The notes under the pieces are model-generated. The model was not told the DNA's origin. It was given only the letters and a program-made list of their open reading frames with translations, and did not search any database. From the NCBI GenBank assembly GCA_012295275.1, contig CM022669.1, positions 13,150,172-13,212,171 on the forward strand: 62,000 bases of DNA, in the 5' to 3' direction. Of this stretch, positions 1-20,361 are shown one piece after another. The translations under genes were made by a program, and so were the position numbers. This DNA is from Chrysomallon squamiferum (Eukaryota > Mollusca > Gastropoda > Neomphalida > Peltospiridae). Position 1 is the first letter of the stretch, and each line of letters starts with the position of its first letter.

Positions 1-928
1 TTTTGTTTCTTTTATTGTCATGGAATTTCAAATTAAAAGCCAAAGAGAAGTCTTTGAGGTTGGATCGCAGTCTGAACAGAAGAATATCTTTGATGAAGGT
101 AGATATTCTTTTTCATTTATAACTTTGGTTTCTGGGTAATTTTTGAGACTGTGATATATTGGACAGTCTGCGAATATGGTCTAACTTTATATCTGAAAAA
201 GGTTTCAAAGTTTAAAAAAGGATTTATGTAAAGCTTAGATAATACATAATGCTAATTCTAAGGAGTATCTTTGAAAAGCTGAACATGATAATGATGTGAT
301 ATTCATTTAGATATAATTTTAAATTTCACAGATAAAATGTTCAAATTAATAAATGTTAATGTTTATACTGAGTTAAATTTATGGGAATGGATTCAAATTT
401 CAAATGAATTAAACTATACGTTCAGTGAAATACGTGATATAAATTAAGAAACAACGTTTAAAATTTTGAAAAAATAATCATTTCATTTCTGTTATTAAAC
501 TCTTATTAATTAAGAAATTAATTTATTATATATTTTTAATTGTCCTCAAGTGATTCACAATTTGATAACATAACAAACACAGCTAATATTATTTTTTTTG
601 AATTATTTTGTCAAAATATTTTTCGCAGTATATATTATTTTATATTGGAAAAATAATAATAATTTTTGTTATTTAAGATATATATTTCTGATTGATGTTT
701 AAATATAATTTAATTACTGATAATGTTCACAGTTAATTAATATTTCAACAATTATTTATCTCAGATTTGATTTACCGAACATTTAAATGGTACGAAACAG
801 AATTTGCTAATTTCGACGAAGAAAAATTCAGTTTTAACAACAAAATGTATGTGGGGTCACTTCTGGCATGTCCCTTCCTTTTCAACAATATGTTCAAACA
901 CGCCTTCCATGCACACAACAAAAACCTC

Positions 929-969
929 TGACGTCACCAAAAGAAGTCCTATCCATCGTTATGACGTAT
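929..969. promoter_or_regulatory. Pair of CRE-like sites far upstream of gene 1
   Basis: A full palindromic TGACGTCA lies at 929-936 and TGACGTAT at 962-969, 33 bases apart. The pairing resembles the sites close to the group B receptor starts, but it is 4.3 kb from the gene 1 ATG. It would be promoter-proximal only if gene 1 has a distant 5' non-coding exon. CREB/ATF-type bZIP binding is inferred from the motif. Confidence 0.3.
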
Positions 970-1300
970 TTATCTGTAAAGGGATCAGTGTAAAGATGTG
1001 AAAAATACCAGTCTACTTTATGGTAATCTGTTGTGAGTGTGGTTTTACATCCAGCTATCGGTTTGAAAACCTATCAGTGCTGAGAACAGCGTTAATCAGC
1101 ATGTGTTGTTTTCCTCTGACAGGACAAACGAGTAAAAAAAAACATTAATTCTTAACAAAACACCTGATGTCATGTGAAGCGTTTTGTTTTTATTTATTTT
1201 TGTATTTTATATTTTAAAAATTATATAAAAATATACTAAAATATACTAAATTAATATATATTTATAAAAATAATATTTTGAAATATATTTTAAAAAATTA

Positions 1301-1498
<198 letters not shown>

Positions 1499-3072
1499 AC
1501 ATTCTCAACACATCTAACTCTATAACTATGTATCTGGCTATTTTTTTCTTTGATGAATTATAAACATCGTACAGTATCTGCTTGGATACCAAACAATGCT
1601 GTCAAATCCAGAATCTCATTTCAGTTCACCTGAACAATGTCAACTGTAAGACATCATAGGATGCATCTCGTAGTGAGTCCGAATAATATCACAAACTATC
1701 GTAAAACAATTGTAAAATTTGACAAACAGACATAAAACAGTGGTTTAACTGTTACGTTCGGTTTTACGACTGGTTAATACAACAAACATATTGCTTGTAG
1801 TTAACATCTTTATCACCATTAACAGAACCAACGCTCTACCTTATTAATGTGAGTACAGCTAGCAATATACTGAAGTTAATACACTCTGGGGATCCTAATT
1901 CGCAGTCAGTATCTTATTAGTGGTGTTATTTTGCCAATAGATCTCTGCTACATACATTGGGTGTTACATATTCTTTTTTTGTTGTTTTCTTTGTTTCGTG
2001 GCTATACTATACAATGCTGGAACGCAATTTTCTTTATGTTGTTTCTTGGTGAAAGAAGCATCAGTGTTGTTTGATTTTTTATTATTATTATTGTTGTTGT
2101 TATCACTATGTTTCAGCTGATGTTGATTCTATGGGAATTTACCTCGTCTTTTGCAGAATTCGGTAACAGTTGTGTTTAAAATAATTTTACAGCAAAACTT
2201 CCAGTTGTTTCTTATTTCAGAAGCAAAATAAGCAGAATCAGTTGTTTTTTCTTCTTCTACTTCTTCTTCTTCTTTGCTACTCCATGCAAAATCAGTGTAT
2301 TTTTTAAAATTATTTTGTCAATATTGTGGATAAACAAAGGTGATGGATTCGGAAAACGTAAAGCTCTTGAAGCCAAACGCTTATTCCTGTCGCTTCTGTT
2401 ATTAATCATCTCTGGAGTATGTAACAGTAGAATGTCCTTAACAATTTGATATAACTACCAGTGGAAGAAAACAAAGAAGGAAATTAATATAGCAAAAGGC
2501 CACTGTTCAGCGTACAGATAGATATATGTGTATATATTTATATCATTATTTGCTATCACTGCTTCTGACATCAGTTAAAGAATTCTGAAGAAAGACGTCA
2601 AGTTTTCTCATCTGTGAATGCGGTTATAAAGGTGAGATTAGTACAGATATGAATGTTTGTATAAACTGTTTTGCAAGCGTCTCTGTTTCGTTGTTTTTTT
2701 TATAATGATGTGAATACTGTAAATATAAACCGTGTCTATGTAAAGGTAATCAAGTGAAATGGTCAGAAGATTTTTGTCATGTGATGTGACCGAGCCGAGG
2801 CGAAGTCTAGGAATGACTAAGACAAAAACGTATTTATTTCATTTTGTTTTATTTTATTTTGTTTTTCTTGTTATTTTTTTTTTTATTTGGATATAAACTG
2901 TAATATGTAAAGGTCATGAATTTGACCTTCAGTGTTAATTTTTTTTAACCATTAAAACAGAAAAAATAAAATGTGAACATGATATTATGTAAGTATATAT
3001 GTATGTATGTAAGTATGTGAAACGATCAGAGTTTTTGTATTGTCATTTCTTTTTTTTTCCCATTCTTCTTCG

Positions 3073-3222
<150 letters not shown>

Positions 3223-3644
3223 ACTCACGGAAATGTGAAGCAAAGAAAACTTTTGTTACAAAAATGGAATTAAAAAAACCTATTTTTATCTTATTTTACC
3301 AGTTTCATTTAAGATGATCATTCAAATGGATAAATATAAAAAGTCCATTATTTTTGTTCAGCTATTCTGATTCATAAATATAATCACCTTTTCCTTTTTT
3401 ATATAAACCTAAGTCACGATTGTTACAAATACATTATAAAAAAATGTTTATAATATAGATATATAAAGACAAAATATTCTGAACAAGCCAGACATTTCAG
3501 AATTGTAGAGAAACAGAAATACTGTGATTTGTTTTTAAATTTTTTTGGTTGACAACGAGTAGATTATGAATAATGTCTTTAGTTTTTATTTTCTGGGTGT
3601 AAAGATACGTCGAGTGAGTACTTTTTAATTTTTTAATTTTATTT

Positions 3645-3685
<41 letters not shown>

Positions 3686-4202
3686 ATGACTGAAAAATTA
3701 AACACGTTCGTTTTATTTCTATTTCCTACGTCTTCTTTTTATTTTAATTTAATTTTAAATAAATAAAGTGTGGGTTGTTGGGTTATTTTTATTTATTGTT
3801 TTTATTTTATTTTTATTTTTTTTAAGCTTTCTAACTGATCACAGACAGATCAGATATGTCTTATTTGAACGTAGTAAGAAAACAGATTTCTCTCATTTCA
3901 AATAATTTTGTTCTGTGCTGTAGAAAAGGAAGATTAGATGTATTTGACTGATACGTCAGTGTGATGTTATTTTCTTATACAAATATTATCTTCTCCTTCC
4001 ATCTTGGTGATCTGTAAGACAAACAGAGCTACCTACTTACATGTGTGACTTCAAATAACTCTAATATTAATGTAAGCTGTATCGAGGTGCATAAGAGCAA
4101 CATCAAATAAACACAGCAGTGAAAACCTCACCGAAAAGAAGATAGGCAAACACAGGTATAGGTGAATTTTGTTTTTTTTTTTTTTTTTCCTATTTTGCTT
4201 CT

Positions 4203-4206
<4 letters not shown>

Positions 4207-4239
<33 letters not shown>

Positions 4240-4286
4240 CTATCTACTAAGTTATATGTCACATTTTAGTTTTTATTCTTCTTTAT

Positions 4287-4324
<38 letters not shown>
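4207..4324. repeat. Two long poly-T tracts
   Basis: Runs of about 33 T (4207-4239) and 34 T (4291-4324) are separated by ordinary AT-rich sequence. Several shorter T runs lie nearby. No attached retroelement body is recognisable. Confidence 0.85.
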
Positions 4325-4326
<2 letters not shown>

Positions 4327-5015
4327 TATTAAAACATAAGATTCCTAATCAATTCAGACTTATCATCTTACTTTTCAGGTTGATTTTGATATCTTTTGAA
4401 AATGGGCTTGTGTATTTTAAAGCTTTAATTAAAAGGTAAGGGTCTCTTATGGTTCAATTAAGTGTTAATGTTAATCGTTGTAAAATTATTTTAATATGCA
4501 TGTGCATAGCCAATTTATAATATTCCCTTTTTATTCTTTTTCTGTTTATTGTAATGATATAGTGTCTAGTATTTTTCATTATTTGGTGATTTAAAAAAGA
4601 AAATTTTTTTTTTTTTTTTTTTTTTTTTAAAACAAAAAAAAATTATTTCCAAGATAATATTGTTTTATTAGCATTTGGGTTATTTTTAATTATATTGTGA
4701 TGTCATAATTCATAAAATTTTGTATTTAATTGACTCTGTTCACAATAGTTAAGCTTTGGTAATTTGTTTGGTTCTTAATTTTAAATCTTTAAATTAATTT
4801 TGTGATGTGTTCACAGCATTTAAAAAATATATTTAATTATTTTCTTATGTTACTGTTCTGTTATTTGTTATTGTTAATTCATTACTGTTGTTGTTGTTGT
4901 TGTTGTTGTTATTATCATCATTATAATCATTCACATAACTTACTATTGACATTAGTTAATATAAATTGCTTTGTGATATTATTGCACTCTGTATTTTTGT
5001 TATGAAAATACATTT

Positions 5016-5175
5016 CTGTGTGTGTGTCTCTGTCTGTGTGTGTGTCTGTGTGTGTGAGTGTGTCTGTGTGTGTGTGTCTGTGTGTGTGTCTGTGTGTGTG
5101 TGTTTGTGTGTCTGTGTGTGTGTGTGTGTGTGTCTGTATGTGTGTCTGTGTGTGTGTCTGTCTGTGTGTGTGTGT
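5016..5175. repeat. (TG)n/(TCTG)n microsatellite before gene 1
   Basis: About 160 bases of TG are broken by TCTG units. The run is open in the same frame as gene 1 exon 1, which would falsely extend the protein upstream with a Val/Cys-rich stretch. It probably lies in an intron or promoter, because a splice acceptor separates it from the ATG. Confidence 0.9.
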
Positions 5176-5199
5176 ATACATTCATTTTTATTTTATTTT

Positions 5200-5226
5200 A
5201 CTTCATTCTTTTTTTTTCCTCTTCAG
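5200..5226 (+). other. Candidate 3' splice acceptor of a 5'UTR intron, gene 1
   Basis: A strong pyrimidine tract ends in CTCTTCAG at 5226, leaving only 11 bases before the ATG. This is a textbook acceptor and suggests that gene 1 has at least one upstream non-coding exon. Gene 6 has a similar site ending at 38719. Confidence 0.5.
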
Positions 5227-5237
5227 TTTCCGCCATC

Positions 5238-9209
<3,972 letters not shown>

Positions 9210-9218
9210 ACAATGACA

Positions 9219-9574
9219 GTGACGTCAGTGGGTAAATGTGTGACGTCTCAAAACGAATTCATTATGTAAATATGTTACACGTCAGTGGAATTAATTATGT
9301 AAATAAGTGACACGTCAGTGGAATTAATTATGTAAATAGGTGACACGTCAGTGGAATTAATTATGTAAATAGGTGACACGTCAGTGGAATTAATTATGTA
9401 AATAGGTGACACGTCAGTGGAATTAATTATGTAAATAGGTGACACGTCAGTGGAATTAATTATGTAAATAGGTGACACGTCAGTGGAATTAATTATGTAA
9501 ATAGGTGACACGTCAGTGGAATTAATTATGTAAATAGGTGACACGTCAGTGGATGGAATTAATTATGTAAATAA
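9219..9574. repeat. 33-bp minisatellite directly behind gene 1
   Basis: Nine units start at 9274, 9307, 9340, 9373, 9406, 9439, 9472, 9505 and 9538, exactly 33 bases apart and almost identical. Each begins GTGACACGTCAGTGGAATTA (the first has GTTACACG). Two diverged units precede them at 9219 and 9240, where the first part reads GTGACGTC. The array starts 10 bases after the stop codon, so it lies in the 3'UTR if transcribed. The 11-residue repeat frame on the - strand is an artefact of the 33-base period. Confidence 0.95.
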
Positions 9575-9930
9575 CGAAAAACTCGTTTAATTCTGAACGC
9601 ATTATTTCAACAACATTTGTATTAAAACAGTTAATAAAATCATGGAATTTTTGTTTAGGACATTTTGTCTAGCTGGTGTTCAACTTGTATATAATTTTAA
9701 ATAACAATGCATGATGAAGAAATGAATTGATTAATAAAGACATCTTCATTATATAGAAATGTGTGCGCTTGAACGCTAAGTCGTTCCAGAAATACAAAAG
9801 CATATACACATAAAAACACAACTGCAGCTGTCGGTTCGAGAAATTACAAGATGTACGTTGAGTCTGAGCAAATGACACCACAAGATAATTATTTCATTCA
9901 TGCTTTGAGTTCCAAAAGTCAGATAGTGGA

Positions 9931-9949
9931 GATAGTAGTAGTAGTAGTG

Positions 9950-9986
<37 letters not shown>

Positions 9987-10195
9987 TAGTAGTAGTAGTG
10001 GTAGTAGTGGTAGTAGTAGTAGTAGTGATAGTATTTATAGTAGAGGTAGTAGTAGTAGTAGTAACAGTAGAAGTAATGGTAGTAGTAGTAGCAGCAGCAG
10101 TAGTAATAGTTGTATTAGTAGTATTTAATAATAATAGTAGTAGTAATAGTAGTAGCAGTAACAGTAGCAGCAGTAGTAGTAGTAGTAGTAGTAGT
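9931..10195. repeat. (GTA)n array with substitutions
   Basis: About 265 bases of AGT triplets contain scattered TGG, AAT and GCA variants. The poly-Val and poly-Ser frames across it are artefacts. Confidence 0.9.
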
Positions 10196-11045
10196 CTCTG
10201 TTATTCCATAAATATTGCATAATAATAGTGATAGGTAAAAAAATATATACTATAAAATAGATTCTTATTTCTTCCTTGATTTCATTCTGTTTGTACTTGG
10301 TATTAATAAAGTATTATTGTTAAATAACATGCTTAACAGGTCACAATGTATAGCTGCTACATTTTATTATATAAGACGAAAAATATCAGAGGATATTAGA
10401 ACTAATACGGTAAATAATATCAGTAATATCGGAATGATTTTTTTCTTCTTCTTTAATTTCTGTTTGTCTGTAATAATATTCAGAAACTGCAGAATCTACT
10501 AAACATTACACAGACAATGACAACTTCTAACTAAAACAGTACATGGACTATGCTAGAATCTACAATATTATAAATTATATGGTACAGAACATCATGCAAG
10601 TAACACTATATGTATGATCCCCAGAACAAGTTTATTAATGAGCCGCTGTGGAGAGCAGTAACATTCAGTATCTGCCGTCTTCTCGTTTCGGTCGATCAAC
10701 GAAGGAAAATAAATAGAGTCACCTAACTTTTCTAATCAGTAACTCACTGTTATGATGAACAAGTGTTCAATAAAGTTATGTGTCATACATAGACATTAAT
10801 TAGCATATATGTTCAGAGCTTTATATTGTTACATTTAGTCTGGTACACTCTAGCACGCACGGACTCACATGTACCGACATACTATACACACACAGAGACG
10901 TACATGCAGCATAGACACACACACATACACACACACATATATATAATATACAGATAGACAGACATATATATATATATACAGAGAGAAAGAGACACAGATA
11001 TTGATGATTATATTTATAAACTGTCGATATACATACACGTATATT

Positions 11046-11264
<219 letters not shown>

Positions 11265-12263
11265 ACAAGTATAACTCTCAGCATATAATTCTTTCTAATT
11301 CCAGAAGCAGATTAAAACAATAAATTCGAAAATAAAATTCTTATTCCATTATAATATCAGAAACTGGAAAATATTAGAAAACTTACTTTCTGTCCGAGTA
11401 CAATTTATATGTGAGTATAACATAAAATAATATTCACCAGTATATAGTAACAGTTCTTATTATATCATATTAATTACTATTTATCTCTGCATTATATTCA
11501 GTGATCTTAATAAGCTATTAGTTTAAATCTGATATTGTCTTATAACCATCCATTTTGCTCTAGATTTGAATGGGTTAAGAAATACGATTCCTACTAACAA
11601 AGCTAATCTGATTTATTATTTTTAATTAGTTCTCAAAGAAGATCATATTATCGTTTATGTCATTAATTTTCGCGTTAGTGAAACACGTGTTCTTTCATTC
11701 TCTCATCTAACAGTTTCCAAGTTCAACAGGGCAATATCTGAAACAAATATTGTAACGTCGTTTTTGACAGTTTTAAAGTTTCTTTACTCTTATTTCATTA
11801 CCGTAATATATCATCAGGTAACACATTTGACGTAACAACGTCATTTCAACAGAAATTTAAGGGTAATTGTGGAAAATTTATAGTCTGTCAGGACTTTTTT
11901 ATTTGACAAATGATTGACACAAACGGCAATTTATATAATCATATTACTGAAAAAAAAAAAAAAAAAAAAAATTAAAGTCCTGCTTTATTAATTTCAATAT
12001 GGAATATAAAACACATGTTTGATTCCTCTACTTTGAGCATTTCTAATGGGCTAATACAACAGAGTGAAGACTGTACAGTTTGCTAATTATTTTTATTGGT
12101 TCTGTGGTTTAGTCTGGTGTATATTATTTCAAGGACAAGTAAATATAATGAAGCTAAATTAGACACGACTGCAATTACATAGTACGAACTTTCCGGCGTA
12201 ATCGATTACCATAATCATTAGTAACGTCTCTTGAAGGAATCAAGGACATATGTGTATCTATAT

Positions 12264-12440
<177 letters not shown>

Positions 12441-12600
12441 TCGGATTCTGTTATTAACAATACACTTAAGATTTAGATGATATATTGATTCCAGACAAAA
12501 TCGTTTAATAGATAAAGACATATACTCACGTACATACACACTACACATAGGAGTTATTTGTTTTTCCTTTCTTACTTAAAAAAAGAAAAAGGAAAAGAAA

Positions 12601-12749
12601 ATGTTGTTGTTATTATTATTTATTTATTTATTGTTGACTTGTTTGTTTGTTCGTTTATTATTATTATTTTGTTATTGTTATTATTACCGTCATTATGTTT
12701 ATTATTATTATTATCAGCAGCATCATCATTATCTTCATCATTGTTGTTG

Positions 12750-12785
<36 letters not shown>
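12601..12785. repeat. (TTA)n/(TTG)n/(ATC)n triplet-rich tract
   Basis: Mixed TTA, TTG and ATC triplets end in a clean TTA run at about 12757-12785. Confidence 0.8.
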
Positions 12786-12787
<2 letters not shown>

Positions 12788-14046
12788 AAATTTAGAAGGA
12801 AAACAATAGTTCGTCTTACACAAGCTTTCACACTGTAATCACTTTAATATTCTTTATAACTGCAACTTAATTACAGGCAAAGAGAAACCTATGACATTGT
12901 TCCTCGCTAAAAGTATCAGAAGAATTTACTCCAATCCCTTGATTTTGAAACGAAATAAATACGCAAGTATATAAACAAAATGTAGGTTAATTTATCCATC
13001 GTTTCTTTTTGAAGCAATGAAAATTCGGTCATTCTGCGACATAGCATGACTAGGTTTCCTGTAATTAATTGTGTATAAAACATAGAGTTAATGCGTGTCA
13101 GTAAGTGATTTACCTGGACAGGTAAACAATAAAGGTAATAAAATCTACAGGTAATCTTCATTATGATTCGAGATTCAGACTCTTGCTTTCACTTTTCACA
13201 GAAAAAAAATTCGCTCTTTGTTTTCAGAATGCTCTGAAAACTAAAATACACTTTTTGATAGTTTCAAATGTGTGACTTCTTCGTATTAGGAATTGTATTT
13301 TATTTTCTACATCTTACAGCGAAATTCTTTGATCTTTCACTTTTGAATTCATCCAAACTGTTTTTGTTCATAATAACAAACACGTCGACTAACGTTATTG
13401 ATTCATACTTAACGAGAATTCCTAATACGACTGCACCATAAAGAAACTGAAAAAAACACAAAAAAACAACAACCTGTACTGCATCCGAATAAAACACCTT
13501 AATCGTAAAATAATTTTATTTCAAAATTGCATTTGTCTCGTGTGCAACAAACAGATTAACTAATCGCAGTTGGTTTAATTGCAAATTTTTCGTTAATTTG
13601 TTTCTAACGATTATTATTTCCTCTGCTTAAATTTAGAAAAAGATTTAAAAAAATTAATGAATAAATGTTTACAGAGGTCTGCGAAGATTTTTTTTTTTTT
13701 TGGCTTTGTATCATTATTTCATAATCTGAAAATGAAAATGAAGTGGATGAAAGAAAAAAAAAAAAAAGAAAAATCCTAAACAAACAAACGTACAAACAAA
13801 AACGTCTTTCGTCATACATTTAATATGTGAATTAATTTTTAAAAAAATATATATATATATATATTGTAATGTTCTATATTTTACTATGCCGTTATGACCA
13901 GAAATAATTTCCATATGTGATGGTAAATCTTCGTTCACGATTTAAAACAAAAGCAAGTGAAATGCAGTGCCGTGATCAAAGTGAAATGTAAGCTGCTTCT
14001 TAAAACGTACAGTTCTATTTTTAATCTTACAAACCAATCAAGAAAT

Positions 14047-14069
14047 GAATTCATTTCAGTAATAGGCAG

Positions 14070-14115
<46 letters not shown>

Positions 14116-14166
14116 TCATTAATTCATTCATTTCAGTTATAGGTACATACGTACGCACGGACACAT

Positions 14167-14209
<43 letters not shown>

Positions 14210-14240
14210 TTACAGAAATGAATACATTCTTTAACTGCTA
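14047..14240. repeat. Inverted (CA)n / (GT)n pair
   Basis: A CA array (about 14081-14113) and a GT array (about 14170-14206) lie about 56 bases apart in opposite sense. Flanking sequences that read ATTCATTTC on one side and GAAATGAAT on the other extend the symmetry. The arms could form an imperfect hairpin in single-stranded DNA or RNA. Confidence 0.65.
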
Positions 14241-14664
14241 TATGTGTGTGTGTGTTTCTTTCTTTTCTTTAATCTCAAAACTTTGTCATCGATATTTGAA
14301 GTCTGGAAAAAAAAAATGTTATTACGAAGTTTAGTTTTTAGATATGCAATTACCAGGAGATAAGTAATTACTTTCATAATTGATTATTTTATAAAATGTG
14401 TAAAATAATTATATATAATTATAATGGACAATTTTTTTTATTCATATATTTTTTTTAAATTTTTTTTTATTGTTTTATTTTTAATTATTTGTGGTCGGTA
14501 GTGCGTTTGGATCAACAGAATAAATTTCCCGTTCAAGTCAGTACGATCACACAGCTATTAATAAATTAAATGACATATTTTTTGATTTACTATCCTTGTT
14601 ACTAGCAAAGAGAGACAGAGAGAGTAATCAAGTCTTCATTTAGACGTTAATAGTTATTTCTCGT

Positions 14665-14667
<3 letters not shown>

Positions 14668-14745
<78 letters not shown>
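14668..14745. repeat. (CT)n microsatellite
   Basis: About 78 bases of CT contain one CCT slip near 14717. Confidence 0.95.
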
Positions 14746-14749
<4 letters not shown>

Positions 14750-15163
14750 CACCGGAGTGCATTTTATTTATCTTTTGTGAACTGTCTTATGCTCTGTTCG
14801 AGTTAAAATAAGAAATTCAGAAGTTAATGTAACTGGAAACAAGACAAAGAAAAGAATAGCTGGCAATTACATATTAGTTAAAAAAAAAATAATAGTAATA
14901 AAAATATTAATATTTTCTGTGGTATTGTTTACAAAAGTCACTGCAAAACGATTTCTACAGATTTATCCATTTTGTTATTGAAAGAAAAAAAAAAAGAAAA
15001 AAAGAAGAAGAAAATGAATATCATCGGTATTAAAGGATTTTCTGCTTGTTGTTTTTGTCGTGGATATAATGAACCTTCATTATCTGCATTTTGAGTGCAA
15101 AACATCGAACAATTCCAACGCATTATTCAGTCAAACGAAAAATATTAATGTAAAATAGTTTAT

Positions 15164-15174
15164 TATTATTATTA

Positions 15175-15267
<93 letters not shown>
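15164..15267. repeat. (TTA)n microsatellite
   Basis: About 100 bases of TTA contain a short T-run interruption near 15177. AAAT units follow at 15306-15333. Confidence 0.95.
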
Positions 15268-15268
<1 letters not shown>

Positions 15269-17184
15269 GTCAACGAATTATTATTCTCCGTAAACAGCTG
15301 GATTTAATTAATAAATAAATAAATAAATAAATGAAACAATGAAATAAATTATAAAAATTAAAATTATTAAAATTAAAATTATTAAATTAATGGACTTAAT
15401 TAACAAACACACACACACAGACACACACAGACACAGACACACACACACAAACACACACACATATACCTTCATATACACAAATACACCTACCCGCACATTT
15501 TTATGCGTATATACAAAAGCTACTTAAAATAACCGTATGACAGTGATACCTAATTAACCACATCAGATCCCCACAATATAAGAAACACCTCGGCCAGACG
15601 TAATCATTAACAGTCATATTCCATCCTTTTCTGTGTATTATTCATCGAAATCGCATTACCGAAATGTTCAGTAACGAGAGCAAGCTGGCATCATTGGTCA
15701 TTTGAGAACAAATCAACAGATGCTTATTTCTGCTGATCGGCTGACCAAAGGTCATTGCGCTTTGAATCGTGCAGGTAAACATAATTATTTTCATTCTTAG
15801 CTTTGGAATATATATATAAAATAACTGTTTATTTTTAACTCAGCATCCTTGTCTTCATGGTAAGTATTCTGTTGACTTCAAAGGGGTGAAATACATCAAG
15901 TTGTCTTGTGCGTGATTTGTTTGATTTCTTCACGAGAACAAGAAATGTCTGATGAACAAAAACTGGCAGTCCTTCTTCTGAAGCCATTTTTGGTCAAAGG
16001 GTCTTGGAAATAATCTGCAGATGGAAACTTATCAAAAACAGCAAAGAAGATGTTGACGTACTTCCAAGTATAAACAAAAATTTATCGTAAGTTCTTTCAT
16101 AGTATTGTTTCGTAGATCTTTCCTTAACTCTATGGAAGTCGGAATAGTTTATGGAATTTTCGCATGTTAATTATTGGAATCTGAATATTTTCTGGAAGAA
16201 CTAAGCTTCTTTTTTTTTCCCCCGTCATGTGAACAAACGATAAGAACAATGTGAATAGAAAGACATATTTCTGTAAGGACTAAAATCTATTCTCTGTGTT
16301 TAATCAGCTAAATGCTCAGTTATTAATAACGTATTTGTATGTTTAATATTTCTAATAATAATTAATCAGTGATAGTTTTGTACTCAGCATTACGTGAAGT
16401 TTTCACATTAAGTATTTATACTTAACTATTATTTTTTATTTAAGATGAAAAACAAACCCAGGTTTGATAGAATAAATCATATAATGTCTTAATAATATTA
16501 CATGCATGATCACAGACTTCCAAATAATTAACAAAAGATTTTAAGTTGACGTTCCAATACTTTAATGGAAGGTTTATCAGATATTTATCAAAACGAACAA
16601 CATGGTTGAGTACAGCACGTATTTGAGATTTCGTGACGTTGTTTATGTGTATTAGATTACCAGTTTAACTTGAAAAACAAGGACCATGGTACAGTGTCAA
16701 TAGTAATGAATGTAAAAAAAAAAAAAAAAAAATTTTACCATATCAAAGGAAGAAGCTAATTAAAAAGATGTCAATTTTTTGTGCATCAGAAATATATTAC
16801 TCTTATTAATCAATAAATTTATATATTGCTTTTTGCAACACATGTTTTGTGCTGGTAAATTCTTATCTTTTCCTGAACCGTAACTCTGAGTCGAAATAAA
16901 ATTTTCTTGCTGGACAAAAGTGTTTTAGTAAGCTGAAGTATTTGCGGACAAGACTTAGATTTGTGACTGCAAAGTTACTTTTTATTAGTCTGGAGTTTTT
17001 TTGCAGAGCAGAGAAATTTCTTCTGTTGGAAAGTTATTTTCTGATTCAGTACCTGAAGTCTTATACATAGCACGTATGTTGTTAGAAATTATAATTTATT
17101 GGTATTGATCTGTTTTGCATATCTCAATATTTACTCGGTTCTTTTGCTGGATATTATGTTTTGTTGAAACAGAGAAACAACACA

Positions 17185-18929
<1,745 letters not shown>

Positions 18930-19710
18930 TATCATGATCCGTTCAAAGAATACTGAAAACGTTGATTCAGTTATTACTTAATTAAAACTGTTTTTTTGTT
19001 TCTTTTTATGAATTAGACAAGATAAATTAAAATAGCAAACAATCATATTGTGATCAAAATATTCCTTCAAACGTTCATGAAAGCGGATTCAGTTGATTCG
19101 TAATTTTTGTTTTTTATTTAATTATTTATTTATTTGTTTTTGTTTTGTTTTTTTCTGAATGAAATCAGTTAATCAAGAACCTTTGGCCACAGTAAAGTTG
19201 TAAAGATATTCATCGATTCTTCTGTTCTGTATATTATTCTTACTGTTGTTTTTGTTATTATTGTTGTTGTTGTTGTTATTATTATTATTATTTATATTAT
19301 TATTAGTTATTTATTTATTTGTTTATTTATTTAATTTTATCACTATATATATTTTTATATTTCATATATATTTCTTATAGAAAGTGTTAAGGGAGAACAA
19401 TTTTTCAATTCACTTTTATAATATTAAAGTGAGTATAGGTTGATCACAAAATATTTGACGAACAAAACGGGTAATCCGTTTTAATGCTGTCTTCATCAGA
19501 CAACAGCGATAGTCAACGAGCGTGTACTTGAGTAAAGTGACTACAGAAGAAGCATGCTGCAGATGTATATGTATACTAATACATTTTCTAATCTGATTTC
19601 ATTGAAGAAATAATTTAAATCTCTTTCAGTGCCAGTATTGTACTGTTACTATTAACTTTTGTGTAAAAAAATTGTAGCTATAGGAAAATCGTTGATTTTT
19701 CTAAAAATGT

Positions 19711-19742
<32 letters not shown>

Positions 19743-19942
19743 TCTTTTTTCGTTGTTACTGTTGCTGTTGTTGTTGTTGATATCAGTGTTAATGTTTCTG
19801 CTGTTGTTTTGTAAATCTGAGATTGATTACAGGAAACCGACTTATATAAGAATAATTAACTGGAAATAACATTACTTTCTTTTTTAAATTACTTTTTATT
19901 TTATTTTTATTGTTTATTTATTTTTCATTATTTTTTACTTCA

Positions 19943-19947
<5 letters not shown>

Positions 19948-20001
<54 letters not shown>

Positions 20002-20019
20002 CATCATCATCATCATTAT
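19948..20019. repeat. (TTA)n-(TCA)n microsatellite
   Basis: A TTA run of about 50 bases ends in a few TCA units. Confidence 0.9.
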
Positions 20020-20361
20020 TAAAACTCATTTTAAAAGTTAATGAGCGGTATAACGCCACTCTGTATATTTCTAAATTTATAAATTAGTCTTGTTTAATTT
20101 CTATTTAATCTTTATTTTCTATCGTACCAGAAGAAGAAAAAAAGAAGTAAAAACCGCATTGTATTATTTTGTACAGTTCATAATATATATATATATATCT
20201 GTGGGTGTAGGAGTCAACGATTGTTTTAATTAATTCAGGGTGCTAACTAAATCCAAGCTTTCTTTAAGTAATCGAGAATTGCTTGTGAGAAATTTTATTG
20301 TTATATTCTTAGTATACTAGAATATGGATGGGATAAATCAGTTTATTTCTCCTATTAAGTA

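Noticed and set aside
804-1001. 65-residue open frame
   Set aside because: No homology recognised, no supporting splice sites, and amino-acid composition like random AT-rich sequence.
5058-5237. In-frame upstream extension of receptor gene 1 through a TG repeat
   Set aside because: It encodes only Val/Cys from a microsatellite, and a strong splice acceptor plus a good start context lie at 5226-5240.
9275-9544. Open frame with 11-residue repeats on the - strand
   Set aside because: The DNA unit is 33 bases, so any stop-free frame repeats in 11 residues. There is no gene context.
9219-9574. CRISPR-like array
   Set aside because: The 33-base units are contiguous without unique spacers, in an animal genome.
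19446-19510. Possible hammerhead ribozyme on the - strand
   Set aside because: CTGATGA is present and followed by a hairpin, but I cannot find the required GAAA box and third stem in the right place.
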